This document shows, piece by piece, positions 9,469 to 17,709 of a stretch of DNA of 64,000 nucleotides. The notes below the pieces were generated by a model. That model did not search any database. It worked only from the letters and a program-made list of their open reading frames with translations, and was not told the origin of the DNA. The translations under genes were made by a program, and so were the position numbers. The number at the start of each line of letters is the position of its first letter. Position 1 is the stretch's first letter. Source of the stretch: an uncultured Pelagibacteraceae bacterium (GTDB taxonomy: Bacteria > Pseudomonadota > Alphaproteobacteria > Pelagibacterales > Pelagibacteraceae); assembly GCA_902604305.1 (NCBI GenBank), contig CACKXS010000001.1, positions 43,107 through 107,106 of the forward strand, read 5' to 3'.

Positions 9469-12400
9469 TATATTCAATCATCTAAAAATACATACGCAGT
9501 ATTCAATATGTGAAGGAGCTATTAAAATTGATGATTTAAAAAATTATTGCAAAGATAATAAAATTAAATCAATTGGATTATCAGATACTTCAAATCTTTG
9601 TGGATCACTTGAGTTTTCAGAAAATCTATCGAAATCAGGAACCCAACCAATAATTGGCACACAAATACTATTTAATTATAATGGAGAGCTAGGCTTATTG
9701 CCTCTAATTGCAAAATCAGAAGCTGGATATAGAAAAATTGTTGAACTATCTTCTAAATCTTATTTAGAAAATAGCGATAGCTCTGAGCCACAATGTAAAT
9801 TTGAAAATTTATTAGAAGAACCTGATGGAGTTATTATATTTAGTGGATCAATTAATGGATTAATTGGAAATTTATTTAATAAAGGTAAAATTAGCGAAAT
9901 TGAAGAGATTTATAAAATAATTAAAAAAAACTATAAAAATGATTTTTATTTAGAAATACAAAGACATGATGATCGTAATGAAAAATCCTTTGAAAATTTT
10001 AATTTAAATCTTTCTAAAAAATTAGATCTACCAATAATCGCAACTCACGAAATATATTATTTGGATAAGTCTATGCATGATGCTCACGAAGCCCTAATTT
10101 GTATTGGTCAAAAAGCTTATTTAAATGATAAAAACAGAATATCTTTTTCAAACCAACATTATTTAAAATCTTCTGATGAAATGAAAAAGTTATTTGATGA
10201 TTTACCTGAAGCATTAGAAAATAATTATAATTTACCATTAAAATGTAGTTTTAGACCTATGTCTTCAAAACCAATACTTCCAAATATAAGCTCAGAAAAA
10301 AGTGGTAATGCTGATCAAACATTGTTTTCAATAAGCGAAGAGGGATTACTTAATAAATTTTTAAATGTTTTTAAAATACCTAAAGATAAAATCCAATCTA
10401 ATAATCAATTTAAAATTTATAAAGAAAGATTAGATCATGAATTAAAAATTATTACTGAAATGAAATACTCTAGTTATTTTTTAATTGTTTCAGATTATAT
10501 TAAATGGGCAAAGAATAATGATATTCCAGTTGGACCTGGCAGAGGATCTGGTGCTGGATCTTTAGTTGCTTGGTGTCTATCGATTACTGATCTCGATCCA
10601 ATTAAATTTAATTTAATTTTTGAAAGATTTTTAAATCCAGATCGTATTTCAATGCCTGACTTCGATATAGATTTTTGTGAGGAAAAAAGAGATTTAGTTT
10701 TTGAATATTTAAATAAAAAATACAAAGATAGTGTAGCTCATATAATAACATTTGGTAAATTAAAAGCTCGAATGGTGATAAGAGATGTTGGTCGAGTTAT
10801 AGGACTACCCTATGGATTTGTAGATAGTATTTCAAAAATGATACCTTTTGACCCTTCAAGACCTCAAACTTTAACTGAATGTATAAATAATGAGCCAAGA
10901 CTTCAAAAATTAATAAGAGAAGATGCAAGAGTTAAAAAATTAATTGATCTATCGTTAAAACTTGAAGGACTAAATAGAAATGTCGCTACTCATGCTGCCG
11001 GTGTTGTTATAGCAGATAAAAAATTAACTGACACTGTTCCTTTATACAAAGATGCTTCATCTGATTTATTATTGCCATCAACACAATTTGATATGTACTC
11101 AGCCGAAAATGCAGGATTGATTAAATTTGATTTTTTAGGCCTTAAAACTTTAACAGTAATTAATAAGACACAAAAACTAATTAATAAAAAAAATAAAGAC
11201 TTTAAAATAGATAATATAAACTATGAAGATCAAAAGGTTTTTGATTTACTTAGCTCAGGAAATACAGTTGGTTTATTCCAATTAGAGAGCTCTGGTATGA
11301 GAGATGCTTTAATAAATATGAGACCTAACCATTTGGAAGATATTATAGCTTTAGTAGCCTTATATAGACCTGGACCAATGAGCAACATACCAACATATAA
11401 TGATTGCAAACATGGGATACAAAAACCAGATTATTTACATCCATTATTGGAGGATATTTTAAAACCAACTTATGGAGTAATTATTTATCAAGAACAAGTT
11501 ATGCAAATAGCACAACAACTTTCAGGCTTTACAGCTGGAGAAGCAGATATTTTGAGAAGAGCAATGGGGAAAAAGAAAAGAGCAGAATTAGAAAAGCAAA
11601 AGCAAAGATTTATAGAAGGAGCAGTAAAAAATAAAATAAGCAAGGAGGTTGCTGCTGGTATTTTTTTAAAAATTGAACCATTTGCAGAATATGGGTTTAA
11701 TAAAAGCCATGCAGCCGCGTATGCAATAATTGCTTATCAAACAGCATATTTAAAAAAATATTTTCCTAATGAGTTTTTTGCAGCATCAATGACTATGGAT
11801 ATTTCAAATCAAAACAAATTAAGTGAGTTTTATGAAGAACTTAAGAGATTGAATATTAATATTGTAAGACCAGATATTAATAAATGTTTTGCTGATTTTA
11901 GATCAGATGAAAAAAATTTTTATTATGCATTAGGATCCATTAAAAGTGTTGGTTTTGATGCTATATCAAATATTGTAAATGAAAGGAATAAAAATGGAAA
12001 TTTTAAGTCAATTAGAGATTTTATTCAAAGAGTAAATCCAAAGGATATAAATAAACTTCAACTAGAAGGACTGGTTAAAGCAGGAGCATTTGATAGCATT
12101 AATCAAAATAGACTATCATTATTTAATTCAATACCAAATTTAATATTAAAATCAAAAAATATTTTTGAAAATAGAGCATCTAATCAAAATGATTTATTTG
12201 ATCTCGATGAAACAGACGCTAAAAGAGATGATGATTTAATAACAAATTTTAAAGATTGGAAATTCGAAGAAAGACTTGCCAAAGAATTCGAGTCTGTTGG
12301 TTTTTTTATTTCAGACCATCCCATTAATCAATTTAAAGAAATTTTTAATGATTATAAAATTAAAGATTATAAATTTTTTTTGTCAGATGATTCAAACAAT

Positions 12401-12871
12401 CAAAGTAATATAGCTGCCACAATTCTTAAAATTCAGGAAAGAAAAACATCAAAAGGAAACCCTTACGCAATAGTAAAACTTACCGATTTATCAAGTGTGT
12501 TTGAGTTATTTATATTTTCAGATGTTCTTGAGTCAAACCGTAATATTCTAGTAGAGGGTAATTCTTTACTATTAAATTTGAATAAAAATTTAAACGATAG
12601 TGATAATAGATTTAAAAGAATAAACGTAAATAAACTTTCTCTGATAAAAGAATTATTTAATAAGCCTATACCAAATATAGAAGTAGACATTTACAATATT
12701 GAAGAAATCTCAAAATTAAAAATGATTAATGAAGAAGGAAACACAGGCATAGTATTGAACGTAAATGACAAAGGAAACACAATTTCATTCAAATTAAAAA
12801 AAAAAAGAAAAGTAGATAGAAATTCATTAAATTTAATTAAAAAAGAGGGGTTTTCTTCAAAAATTAATTAA
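9449..12871 (+). CDS. dnaE: DNA polymerase III subunit alpha
   Basis: Replicative polymerase catalytic subunit. The N-terminal PHP domain (1-270) looks inactive: the metal-site histidine positions are replaced, for example SDTSNLCG, as in E. coli DnaE. The polymerase core follows, with GPGRGSGAGSLVAW near 360, catalytic aspartates in MPDFDIDF near 402-408, and the third Asp in IKFDFLGLKTL near 560. Further motifs are FGLFQLESS-like VGLFQLESSGMRDAL, YRPGPMSNIPTY, and EYGFNKSHAAAYA. An OB-fold lies near residue 1000. At 1140 aa the length is normal. The ATG lies inside the end of lolD; it puts the PHP motif HLKIHTQYS ten residues in, as expected. Confidence 0.97.
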   Translation: MPESNTNIFNHLKIHTQYSICEGAIKIDDLKNYCKDNKIKSIGLSDTSNLCGSLEFSENLSKSGTQPIIGTQILFNYNGELGLLPLIAKSEAGYRKIVELSSKSYLENSDSSEPQCKFENLLEEPDGVIIFSGSINGLIGNLFNKGKISEIEEIYKIIKKNYKNDFYLEIQRHDDRNEKSFENFNLNLSKKLDLPIIATHEIYYLDKSMHDAHEALICIGQKAYLNDKNRISFSNQHYLKSSDEMKKLFDDLPEALENNYNLPLKCSFRPMSSKPILPNISSEKSGNADQTLFSISEEGLLNKFLNVFKIPKDKIQSNNQFKIYKERLDHELKIITEMKYSSYFLIVSDYIKWAKNNDIPVGPGRGSGAGSLVAWCLSITDLDPIKFNLIFERFLNPDRISMPDFDIDFCEEKRDLVFEYLNKKYKDSVAHIITFGKLKARMVIRDVGRVIGLPYGFVDSISKMIPFDPSRPQTLTECINNEPRLQKLIREDARVKKLIDLSLKLEGLNRNVATHAAGVVIADKKLTDTVPLYKDASSDLLLPSTQFDMYSAENAGLIKFDFLGLKTLTVINKTQKLINKKNKDFKIDNINYEDQKVFDLLSSGNTVGLFQLESSGMRDALINMRPNHLEDIIALVALYRPGPMSNIPTYNDCKHGIQKPDYLHPLLEDILKPTYGVIIYQEQVMQIAQQLSGFTAGEADILRRAMGKKKRAELEKQKQRFIEGAVKNKISKEVAAGIFLKIEPFAEYGFNKSHAAAYAIIAYQTAYLKKYFPNEFFAASMTMDISNQNKLSEFYEELKRLNINIVRPDINKCFADFRSDEKNFYYALGSIKSVGFDAISNIVNERNKNGNFKSIRDFIQRVNPKDINKLQLEGLVKAGAFDSINQNRLSLFNSIPNLILKSKNIFENRASNQNDLFDLDETDAKRDDDLITNFKDWKFEERLAKEFESVGFFISDHPINQFKEIFNDYKIKDYKFFLSDDSNNQSNIAATILKIQERKTSKGNPYAIVKLTDLSSVFELFIFSDVLESNRNILVEGNSLLLNLNKNLNDSDNRFKRINVNKLSLIKELFNKPIPNIEVDIYNIEEISKLKMINEEGNTGIVLNVNDKGNTISFKLKKKRKVDRNSLNLIKKEGFSSKIN

Positions 12872-12924
12872 AATAATACTTGTTAAAATATAAATAAATT
12901 TGTAAATACCTTCATAAATTAATA

Positions 12925-12999
12925 CGCACACAATATTTGGTTTAACAGACCTCCGGTCCCAAAAGGGAAATAATTGTGGTGGCTTAACCGGGAAAATAT
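12925..12999 (+). promoter_or_regulatory. rpsB leader RNA with predicted pseudoknot (S2 autoregulatory-type element)
   Basis: The 128-bp gap before rpsB contains a GC-richer block that ends at the start codon. Four elements can be paired by eye: CACAAT at 12929-12934 with ATTGTG at 12973-12978; GGTTTAA at 12939-12945 with TTAACC at 12984-12989 (one bulged base); GACC at 12948-12951 with GGTC at 12955-12958; and CCC/GGG around an AAAA loop at 12958-12967, which shares C12958 with the previous stem, so those two may be alternatives. The first two helices cross, giving a pseudoknot, and the second strand of the outer helix ends about 10 bases before the ATG. Published work on Pelagibacter ubique reported a candidate cis-regulatory RNA before the S2 gene; this matches in position. 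Binding by S2 itself is inference. Confidence 0.8.
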
Positions 13000-13791
13000 A
13001 TGAAGATACCAAACGTAACAATTCAACAATTATTAGAGGCAGGAGTTCATTTAGGGCACAAAACCTTAAGATGGAACCCAAAGATGAAGAGATACATCTT
13101 TGGAAAAAGAGATTCTATTCATATTATTGATTTAACTCAAACATTAGAATTAATTAATGTTGCATTAGAAAAAATTTATAAAGTTATTTCTGAGAATGGA
13201 AAAATACTTTTTATTTCAACCAAAAAACAAGCTTCCGAGGCAATATCTGAATTAGCAAAAGAAACAGACCAATATTATGTTAATCATAGATGGCTAGGCG
13301 GTATGTTGACTAACTGGGGCACTATATCAAACTCTATAAAAAAACTAGAAAAATTAAATATAGATTTAGTGTCTGAAAATAGAGGTTTTACAAAAAAAGA
13401 ATTACTTAAAATGAGTGTGCAAAGAGATAAGCTTCAAAAATCTTTAGGTGGAATAGCTGAAATGAAAAAAATTCCAGAATTAGTTTTTATAATTGATACG
13501 AATTATGAATCTCTAGCTATAAAAGAATCAATAAAATTAAATATCCCAATAATTGCTATTTTAGATTCAAACTCAAACCCTGAAGGTATTGAATTTCCTA
13601 TACCAGGAAACGATGATGCAAGAAGGTCAATAGATCTTTATTGTAGCTTAATCAAAGAAACTATAGATAACGCTAAAAAAGAAACTCCAGTTTCTCAAGA
13701 AAAAAAACCTGTAAGCACTGATAAAAAAAAACAAAAAAAAGCTACTGAAGAAAAAAAAGACAAGACAATTAAAAACAGTCCATTAAATTAA
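13000..13791 (+). CDS. rpsB: 30S ribosomal protein S2
   Basis: Small-subunit ribosomal protein needed for S1 binding. The N-terminus [23 protein letters not shown] is characteristic of S2; [16 protein letters not shown] and [14 protein letters not shown] follow, and the C-terminal core contains [26 protein letters not shown]. The length is 263 aa including a charged, Lys-rich tail of about 35 residues. A structured leader abuts the start codon, and tsf follows after 11 bp, the usual rpsB-tsf pair. Confidence 0.98.
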   Translation: MKIPNVTIQQLLEAGVHLGHKTLRWNPKMKRYIFGKRDSIHIIDLTQTLELINVALEKIYKVISENGKILFISTKKQASEAISELAKETDQYYVNHRWLGGMLTNWGTISNSIKKLEKLNIDLVSENRGFTKKELLKMSVQRDKLQKSLGGIAEMKKIPELVFIIDTNYESLAIKESIKLNIPIIAILDSNSNPEGIEFPIPGNDDARRSIDLYCSLIKETIDNAKKETPVSQEKKPVSTDKKKQKKATEEKKDKTIKNSPLN

Positions 13792-13802
13792 TTTTAAAAA
13801 AA

Positions 13803-14654
13803 ATGAATGATTTAGAAAAAATCAAACAATTAAGACTATCTACAGGAGCAGGTTTTAAAGATTGTGGTTCTGCATTGAAAGAATCAGATGGTGATTTAGA
13901 TAAGGCAGTAGAGATATTAAGAGTAAAAGGAATTTCCAAAGCTTCAAAAAAAATGTCAAGAGTTGCAAATGAAGGTGTTATCGCTTTAAGTGGTGATAAA
14001 GAAAAAACTTCTATACTAGAAGTAAATTGTGAAACAGATTTTGTTGCTAAAAATAATGATTTTATTAATTTTGTAAAGGAACTAAGTGAAATTAATAATT
14101 CTGTTAATTCAAATTTAGAAAAGTTAAATTCTTCATTAATGAAAAACAAAAAAAATGTTTCGGACAACCTAGTAGATATGATTGCTAAAATTGGAGAAAA
14201 AATTACTATAGGAAGATCAAAAACTTTAAATCACGATAATTCAATTAATTATTCTTATTTACATACAGTAGTTAAAGATAATTTATCAAAACTTGCAGTT
14301 GTAGCTTCAATCAGCTCACAAGAAAAATCGGAAAAAGTTGATTTATTTGGAAAGCAACTTTGTATGCATATTGCAGCACTAAACCCTATATCTGTAGATA
14401 TTGATGGAATAAGCAAAGAGATTGTCGAAAAAGAGCGAGAACTTGTTACAGAAGAGTTAAAAAATTCAGGTAAAAATGAAGATATAGCAAAAAAGATTAG
14501 TTTTGGTAAAATGAAAAAGTTTAAAGAAGAAAATAGTTTGATGACACAACAGTGGGTAATAGAACCTAAAAAAAAAGTTCAGGATATTGTTAATGAACTT
14601 GATATTAAAGACTTAAAAATTATTGAATTTTTTAGATTAAAAATTGGTGACTAA
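13803..14654 (+). CDS. tsf: translation elongation factor Ts
   Basis: Nucleotide exchange factor for EF-Tu. The N-terminal UBA-like part carries [20 protein letters not shown] and the core has the signature [16 protein letters not shown] near residue 80; a second core half follows with [13 protein letters not shown]. Length 283 aa, as expected. Its stop overlaps the frr start by one base. In most alphaproteobacteria pyrH separates tsf from frr; it is absent here. Confidence 0.97.
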   Translation: MNDLEKIKQLRLSTGAGFKDCGSALKESDGDLDKAVEILRVKGISKASKKMSRVANEGVIALSGDKEKTSILEVNCETDFVAKNNDFINFVKELSEINNSVNSNLEKLNSSLMKNKKNVSDNLVDMIAKIGEKITIGRSKTLNHDNSINYSYLHTVVKDNLSKLAVVASISSQEKSEKVDLFGKQLCMHIAALNPISVDIDGISKEIVEKERELVTEELKNSGKNEDIAKKISFGKMKKFKEENSLMTQQWVIEPKKKVQDIVNELDIKDLKIIEFFRLKIGD

Positions 14655-15205
14655 TGTTTAACGACAGTAATTATATTCAAAAAATGAATAAAACTTTTGA
14701 AGTTTTATTAAAAGAATTATCATCTTTAAGAACTGGTCGTGCCAATGCTAACATGTTAGATATAGTTAAAGTTGAAGTATACGGACAGAAAATGCCAATA
14801 AATCAATTGGCAAGCATTACAACACCTGAGCCTAGAATGATAAATATTCAAGTATGGGATCTAAATAATGTTTCCTTAATAGATTCATCTATAAAAAAAT
14901 CTGAACTGGGCTTAAATCCACAAATAGATGGACAACTAATAAGACTTCCAATACCAGATTTAAGTGAAGAAAGAAGAAATGAAATGAAAAAACTTATTAA
15001 ATCCATGGGTGAAAAATGTAAAATTTCAGTTAGAAATATAAGAAGGGAAGCTAATGATGAATTAAAAAAGTTATTAAAATCCAAAGAAATCAGTGAAGAT
15101 GAAGAAAAAAAGTTCGAAAAAAAAATACAAACTATTACAGATGATCAAATAAAAAAAATTGATGAAAAAGTTATTTCTAAAGAATCTGAAATAATGAAAA
15201 TATGA
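14654..15205 (+). CDS. frr: ribosome recycling factor
   Basis: Splits post-termination ribosomes together with EF-G. The 183-aa protein shows the RRF core: LSSLRTGRANANMLDIVKVE near residue 25, GQKMPINQLASITTPEPRM, and IRLPIPDLSEERRNEMKKL in the loop between domains, followed by a long basic-acidic coiled coil. It overlaps tsf by one base and uppS by four, so translational coupling is likely. Confidence 0.98.
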   Translation: MFNDSNYIQKMNKTFEVLLKELSSLRTGRANANMLDIVKVEVYGQKMPINQLASITTPEPRMINIQVWDLNNVSLIDSSIKKSELGLNPQIDGQLIRLPIPDLSEERRNEMKKLIKSMGEKCKISVRNIRREANDELKKLLKSKEISEDEEKKFEKKIQTITDDQIKKIDEKVISKESEIMKI

Positions 15206-15876
15206 ATTCAATTAAACATGTCGCCATTATTATGGATGGCAATGGACGTTGGGGCATAAAGCATAAAAAATCTAGAAACTTAGGCCACAAAGAAGGACTT
15301 AAAACTGTTGAAAAAATTATTAAAACAACAATAAAAAATAAAATAAAGTATTTAACTTTATATGCTTTTTCAACAGAAAATTGGAAAAGACCAAAAAAAG
15401 AAATAAATTTTTTGTTTAATTTATTAGAAAATTTTCTTTTAAATAAAATTTCAGATTTAAACAAACAAAATATTAAATTAAAAATTATTGGTAAAAAGAA
15501 TTTTTCAATCAAACTTACTAAACTTCTTAACTCATCAGAAAAAAAAACATCACAAAATAAAAGATTGCAAATTAATTTAGCTTTAAACTACGGATCAAAA
15601 AATGAAATAATAAATGCTTTAAACATAATTAAAAAAAATAAACTAAAAATTAATGAATCAAATATATCAAAGAATTTATTTACAAAAAACACACCAGATC
15701 CTGATATACTAATAAGAACCGGTAATACAAAAAGATTAAGTAATTTTTTGTTATGGCAACTAGCTTATTCAGAGATTTTTTTTGAAAAAAAATTGTGGCC
15801 AGATTTTAACGAAAAAGATTATTTTAAAATATTAAATAATTTTAAAAAAATAAAAAGAAATTTTGGTAATATTTAA
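15202..15876 (+). CDS. uppS: undecaprenyl diphosphate synthase
   Basis: cis-Prenyltransferase that makes the C55 lipid carrier for peptidoglycan and polysaccharide synthesis. The catalytic start motif HVAIIMDGNGRWG lies at 6-18, with Asp12. SKPAFSTENWKRP-like YAFSTENWKRP lies near 57, and the second substrate motif is DPDILIRTGNTKRLSNFLLW with WQLAYSEIFF after it. Length 224 aa, slightly short but complete. It overlaps frr by four bases and cdsA by one base. Confidence 0.97.
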   Translation: MNSIKHVAIIMDGNGRWGIKHKKSRNLGHKEGLKTVEKIIKTTIKNKIKYLTLYAFSTENWKRPKKEINFLFNLLENFLLNKISDLNKQNIKLKIIGKKNFSIKLTKLLNSSEKKTSQNKRLQINLALNYGSKNEIINALNIIKKNKLKINESNISKNLFTKNTPDPDILIRTGNTKRLSNFLLWQLAYSEIFFEKKLWPDFNEKDYFKILNNFKKIKRNFGNI

Positions 15877-16532
15877 TGAAAAAAGAAACTATTAAGAGAA
15901 TTGTTAGTTCAATAATACTTTTACCAATAGCTCTTTTTTTTATTATTAAAGGATCATTTCTTTTTAATTTTTTTATTTTAACTTGTTTTTTAATCTCTTC
16001 ATATGAATGGCACATGATGAGTAAAAAAAAATCTTACTATATATTTGGATTTATATTTTTACTTTTTTCTTTTTACTCAGTTTATCATTTAAGAAATGAT
16101 TTCGCTGGAGATTATATATATTTTCTCATGATTACTTTGATTTGCATTTCAACAGATATTGGTGGCTACATTTTTGGGACACTTTTTAAGGGTCCAAAGC
16201 TTACAAAGGTCAGTCCAAAAAAAACTTATTCTGGGATGATAGGTGGATATTTATTATCAATAATATTCTTAAATATATTCTATCTTTCACCTTATGTATA
16301 TGCAAAACCAACAGAGTTAACTTCTGATATTCTTATATTCATTTTATTAGTTTCTACTGTCAGTCAATTAGGAGATATTGTAATTTCTTACTTTAAGAGA
16401 TTATCAAAAATTAAGGATACAGGTAAAATTATTCCTGGACATGGTGGTCTTTTAGATAGAGTAGATGGAATGATTTTTGCATTTCCATTTTCATACATAA
16501 TTTTAAAACTTAATATATTTCAATATTTTTAA
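15876..16532 (+). CDS. cdsA: phosphatidate cytidylyltransferase
   Basis: Makes CDP-diacylglycerol from phosphatidic acid and CTP, the branch point of phospholipid synthesis, in the inner membrane. The family signature is clear near the C-terminus: SQLGDIVISYFKRLSKIKD and IPGHGGLLDRVDGM, with the metal-binding aspartates. There are about six hydrophobic segments. At 218 aa it is shorter than the E. coli enzyme (285 aa), missing the extra N-terminal helices, which is common in alphaproteobacteria. dxr begins on the next base. Confidence 0.95.
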   Translation: MKKETIKRIVSSIILLPIALFFIIKGSFLFNFFILTCFLISSYEWHMMSKKKSYYIFGFIFLLFSFYSVYHLRNDFAGDYIYFLMITLICISTDIGGYIFGTLFKGPKLTKVSPKKTYSGMIGGYLLSIIFLNIFYLSPYVYAKPTELTSDILIFILLVSTVSQLGDIVISYFKRLSKIKDTGKIIPGHGGLLDRVDGMIFAFPFSYIILKLNIFQYF

Positions 16533-17702
16533 ATGAAAAAAAAAATTGGTATACTTGGCTCAACTGGATCAATAGGCGAAAATACATTTAAAATAATTTC
16601 TACTAATAAAAAAGATTTCAAAGTTATTTTTTTATCTACAAATACCAATGTTAAAAAATTATTAATGCAATCGTCAATTCTTAAGCCAAAGTCGGTAATT
16701 ATTTTCGATAAGCAAAGTTATTTAAATTATAAAAAAAAATTCGAAATTAGAAAAATTAATGTATTTAATTCATTTAGAGATTTAAAAAAAAAATTATCTA
16801 ATAGCAAACTTGATTATATTATGTGCGCTATAACAGGGTTAGCTGGTTTAGACTCAACAATAAATTGTATTAGTTCAACTAAAAGTATAGCAATAGCAAA
16901 TAAGGAATCAATAATATGTGCATGGGATTTGATAAATAAAAAATTAAAAAAAAATAAAACTAAATTTATACCTGTTGACTCTGAACACTTCTCCATTTGG
17001 TCATTACTTCAAAATGAGTCTATACACAGTGTTGAAAAAATTATAATTACAGCTTCTGGAGGTCCTTTTTTAAATTATAAATTAAATAAAATTAAAAACG
17101 CTAAACCAAAAGAAGCAATTAAACATCCCAATTGGAATATGGGTAAAAAAATTTCAGTAGACTCTGCTACACTGATGAACAAAGTTTTTGAAATAATTGA
17201 AGCACAAAGAATATTTAAAATTAATATTAAAAAATTTGAAATACTTATACATCCAAAATCATATGTTCATTCAATAGTTAAATTTATTAATGGACAGATT
17301 AAAATTTTAGCACATGACACCGATATGAAAATTCCAATTTTTAATTCTATATATCAAAAAAAAATTAAAAAATTTAATACAAAAAAAATTGATATAAATT
17401 TACTTAATAATTTAACTTTGAAAAAGGTAAATTTATCCAGATATCCCTCTATAAAAATACTAAATAAAATAAATAATAATAATACATTATTTGAAACTGC
17501 ATTAATATCAGCCAATGATGAATTAGTTGATCTATATATAAAAAATAAAATTAATTTTTCAGATATAAACAAAAAACTAACTAAAATTTTAAAATATAAA
17601 AAATATTCAAATCTTATTAAGAAAAAACCTAAAAAAATATCCGATATTATAAATTTATCTCAAGAAGTGAGGTTGAAAACAAGAAATCTATGTATACAGT
17701 AA
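16533..17702 (+). CDS. dxr: 1-deoxy-D-xylulose 5-phosphate reductoisomerase
   Basis: Second enzyme of the MEP isoprenoid pathway, NADPH-dependent. The nucleotide-binding motif GSTGSIGENT lies at 9-18; ANKESIICAW near 125, PVDSEHFSIW near 148 (metal-binding Asp), ASGGPF near 175 and HPNWNMGKKISVDSATLMNK near 193 are all as in the family. Length 389 aa. The last third is unusually Lys/Asn-rich. It joins ispDF, encoded at 39503-40600, in the same pathway. The gap to bamA is only 7 bp; the protease gene rseP, usually found here, is missing. Confidence 0.97.
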   Translation: MKKKIGILGSTGSIGENTFKIISTNKKDFKVIFLSTNTNVKKLLMQSSILKPKSVIIFDKQSYLNYKKKFEIRKINVFNSFRDLKKKLSNSKLDYIMCAITGLAGLDSTINCISSTKSIAIANKESIICAWDLINKKLKKNKTKFIPVDSEHFSIWSLLQNESIHSVEKIIITASGGPFLNYKLNKIKNAKPKEAIKHPNWNMGKKISVDSATLMNKVFEIIEAQRIFKINIKKFEILIHPKSYVHSIVKFINGQIKILAHDTDMKIPIFNSIYQKKIKKFNTKKIDINLLNNLTLKKVNLSRYPSIKILNKINNNNTLFETALISANDELVDLYIKNKINFSDINKKLTKILKYKKYSNLIKKKPKKISDIINLSQEVRLKTRNLCIQ

Positions 17703-17709
17703 TTATATA

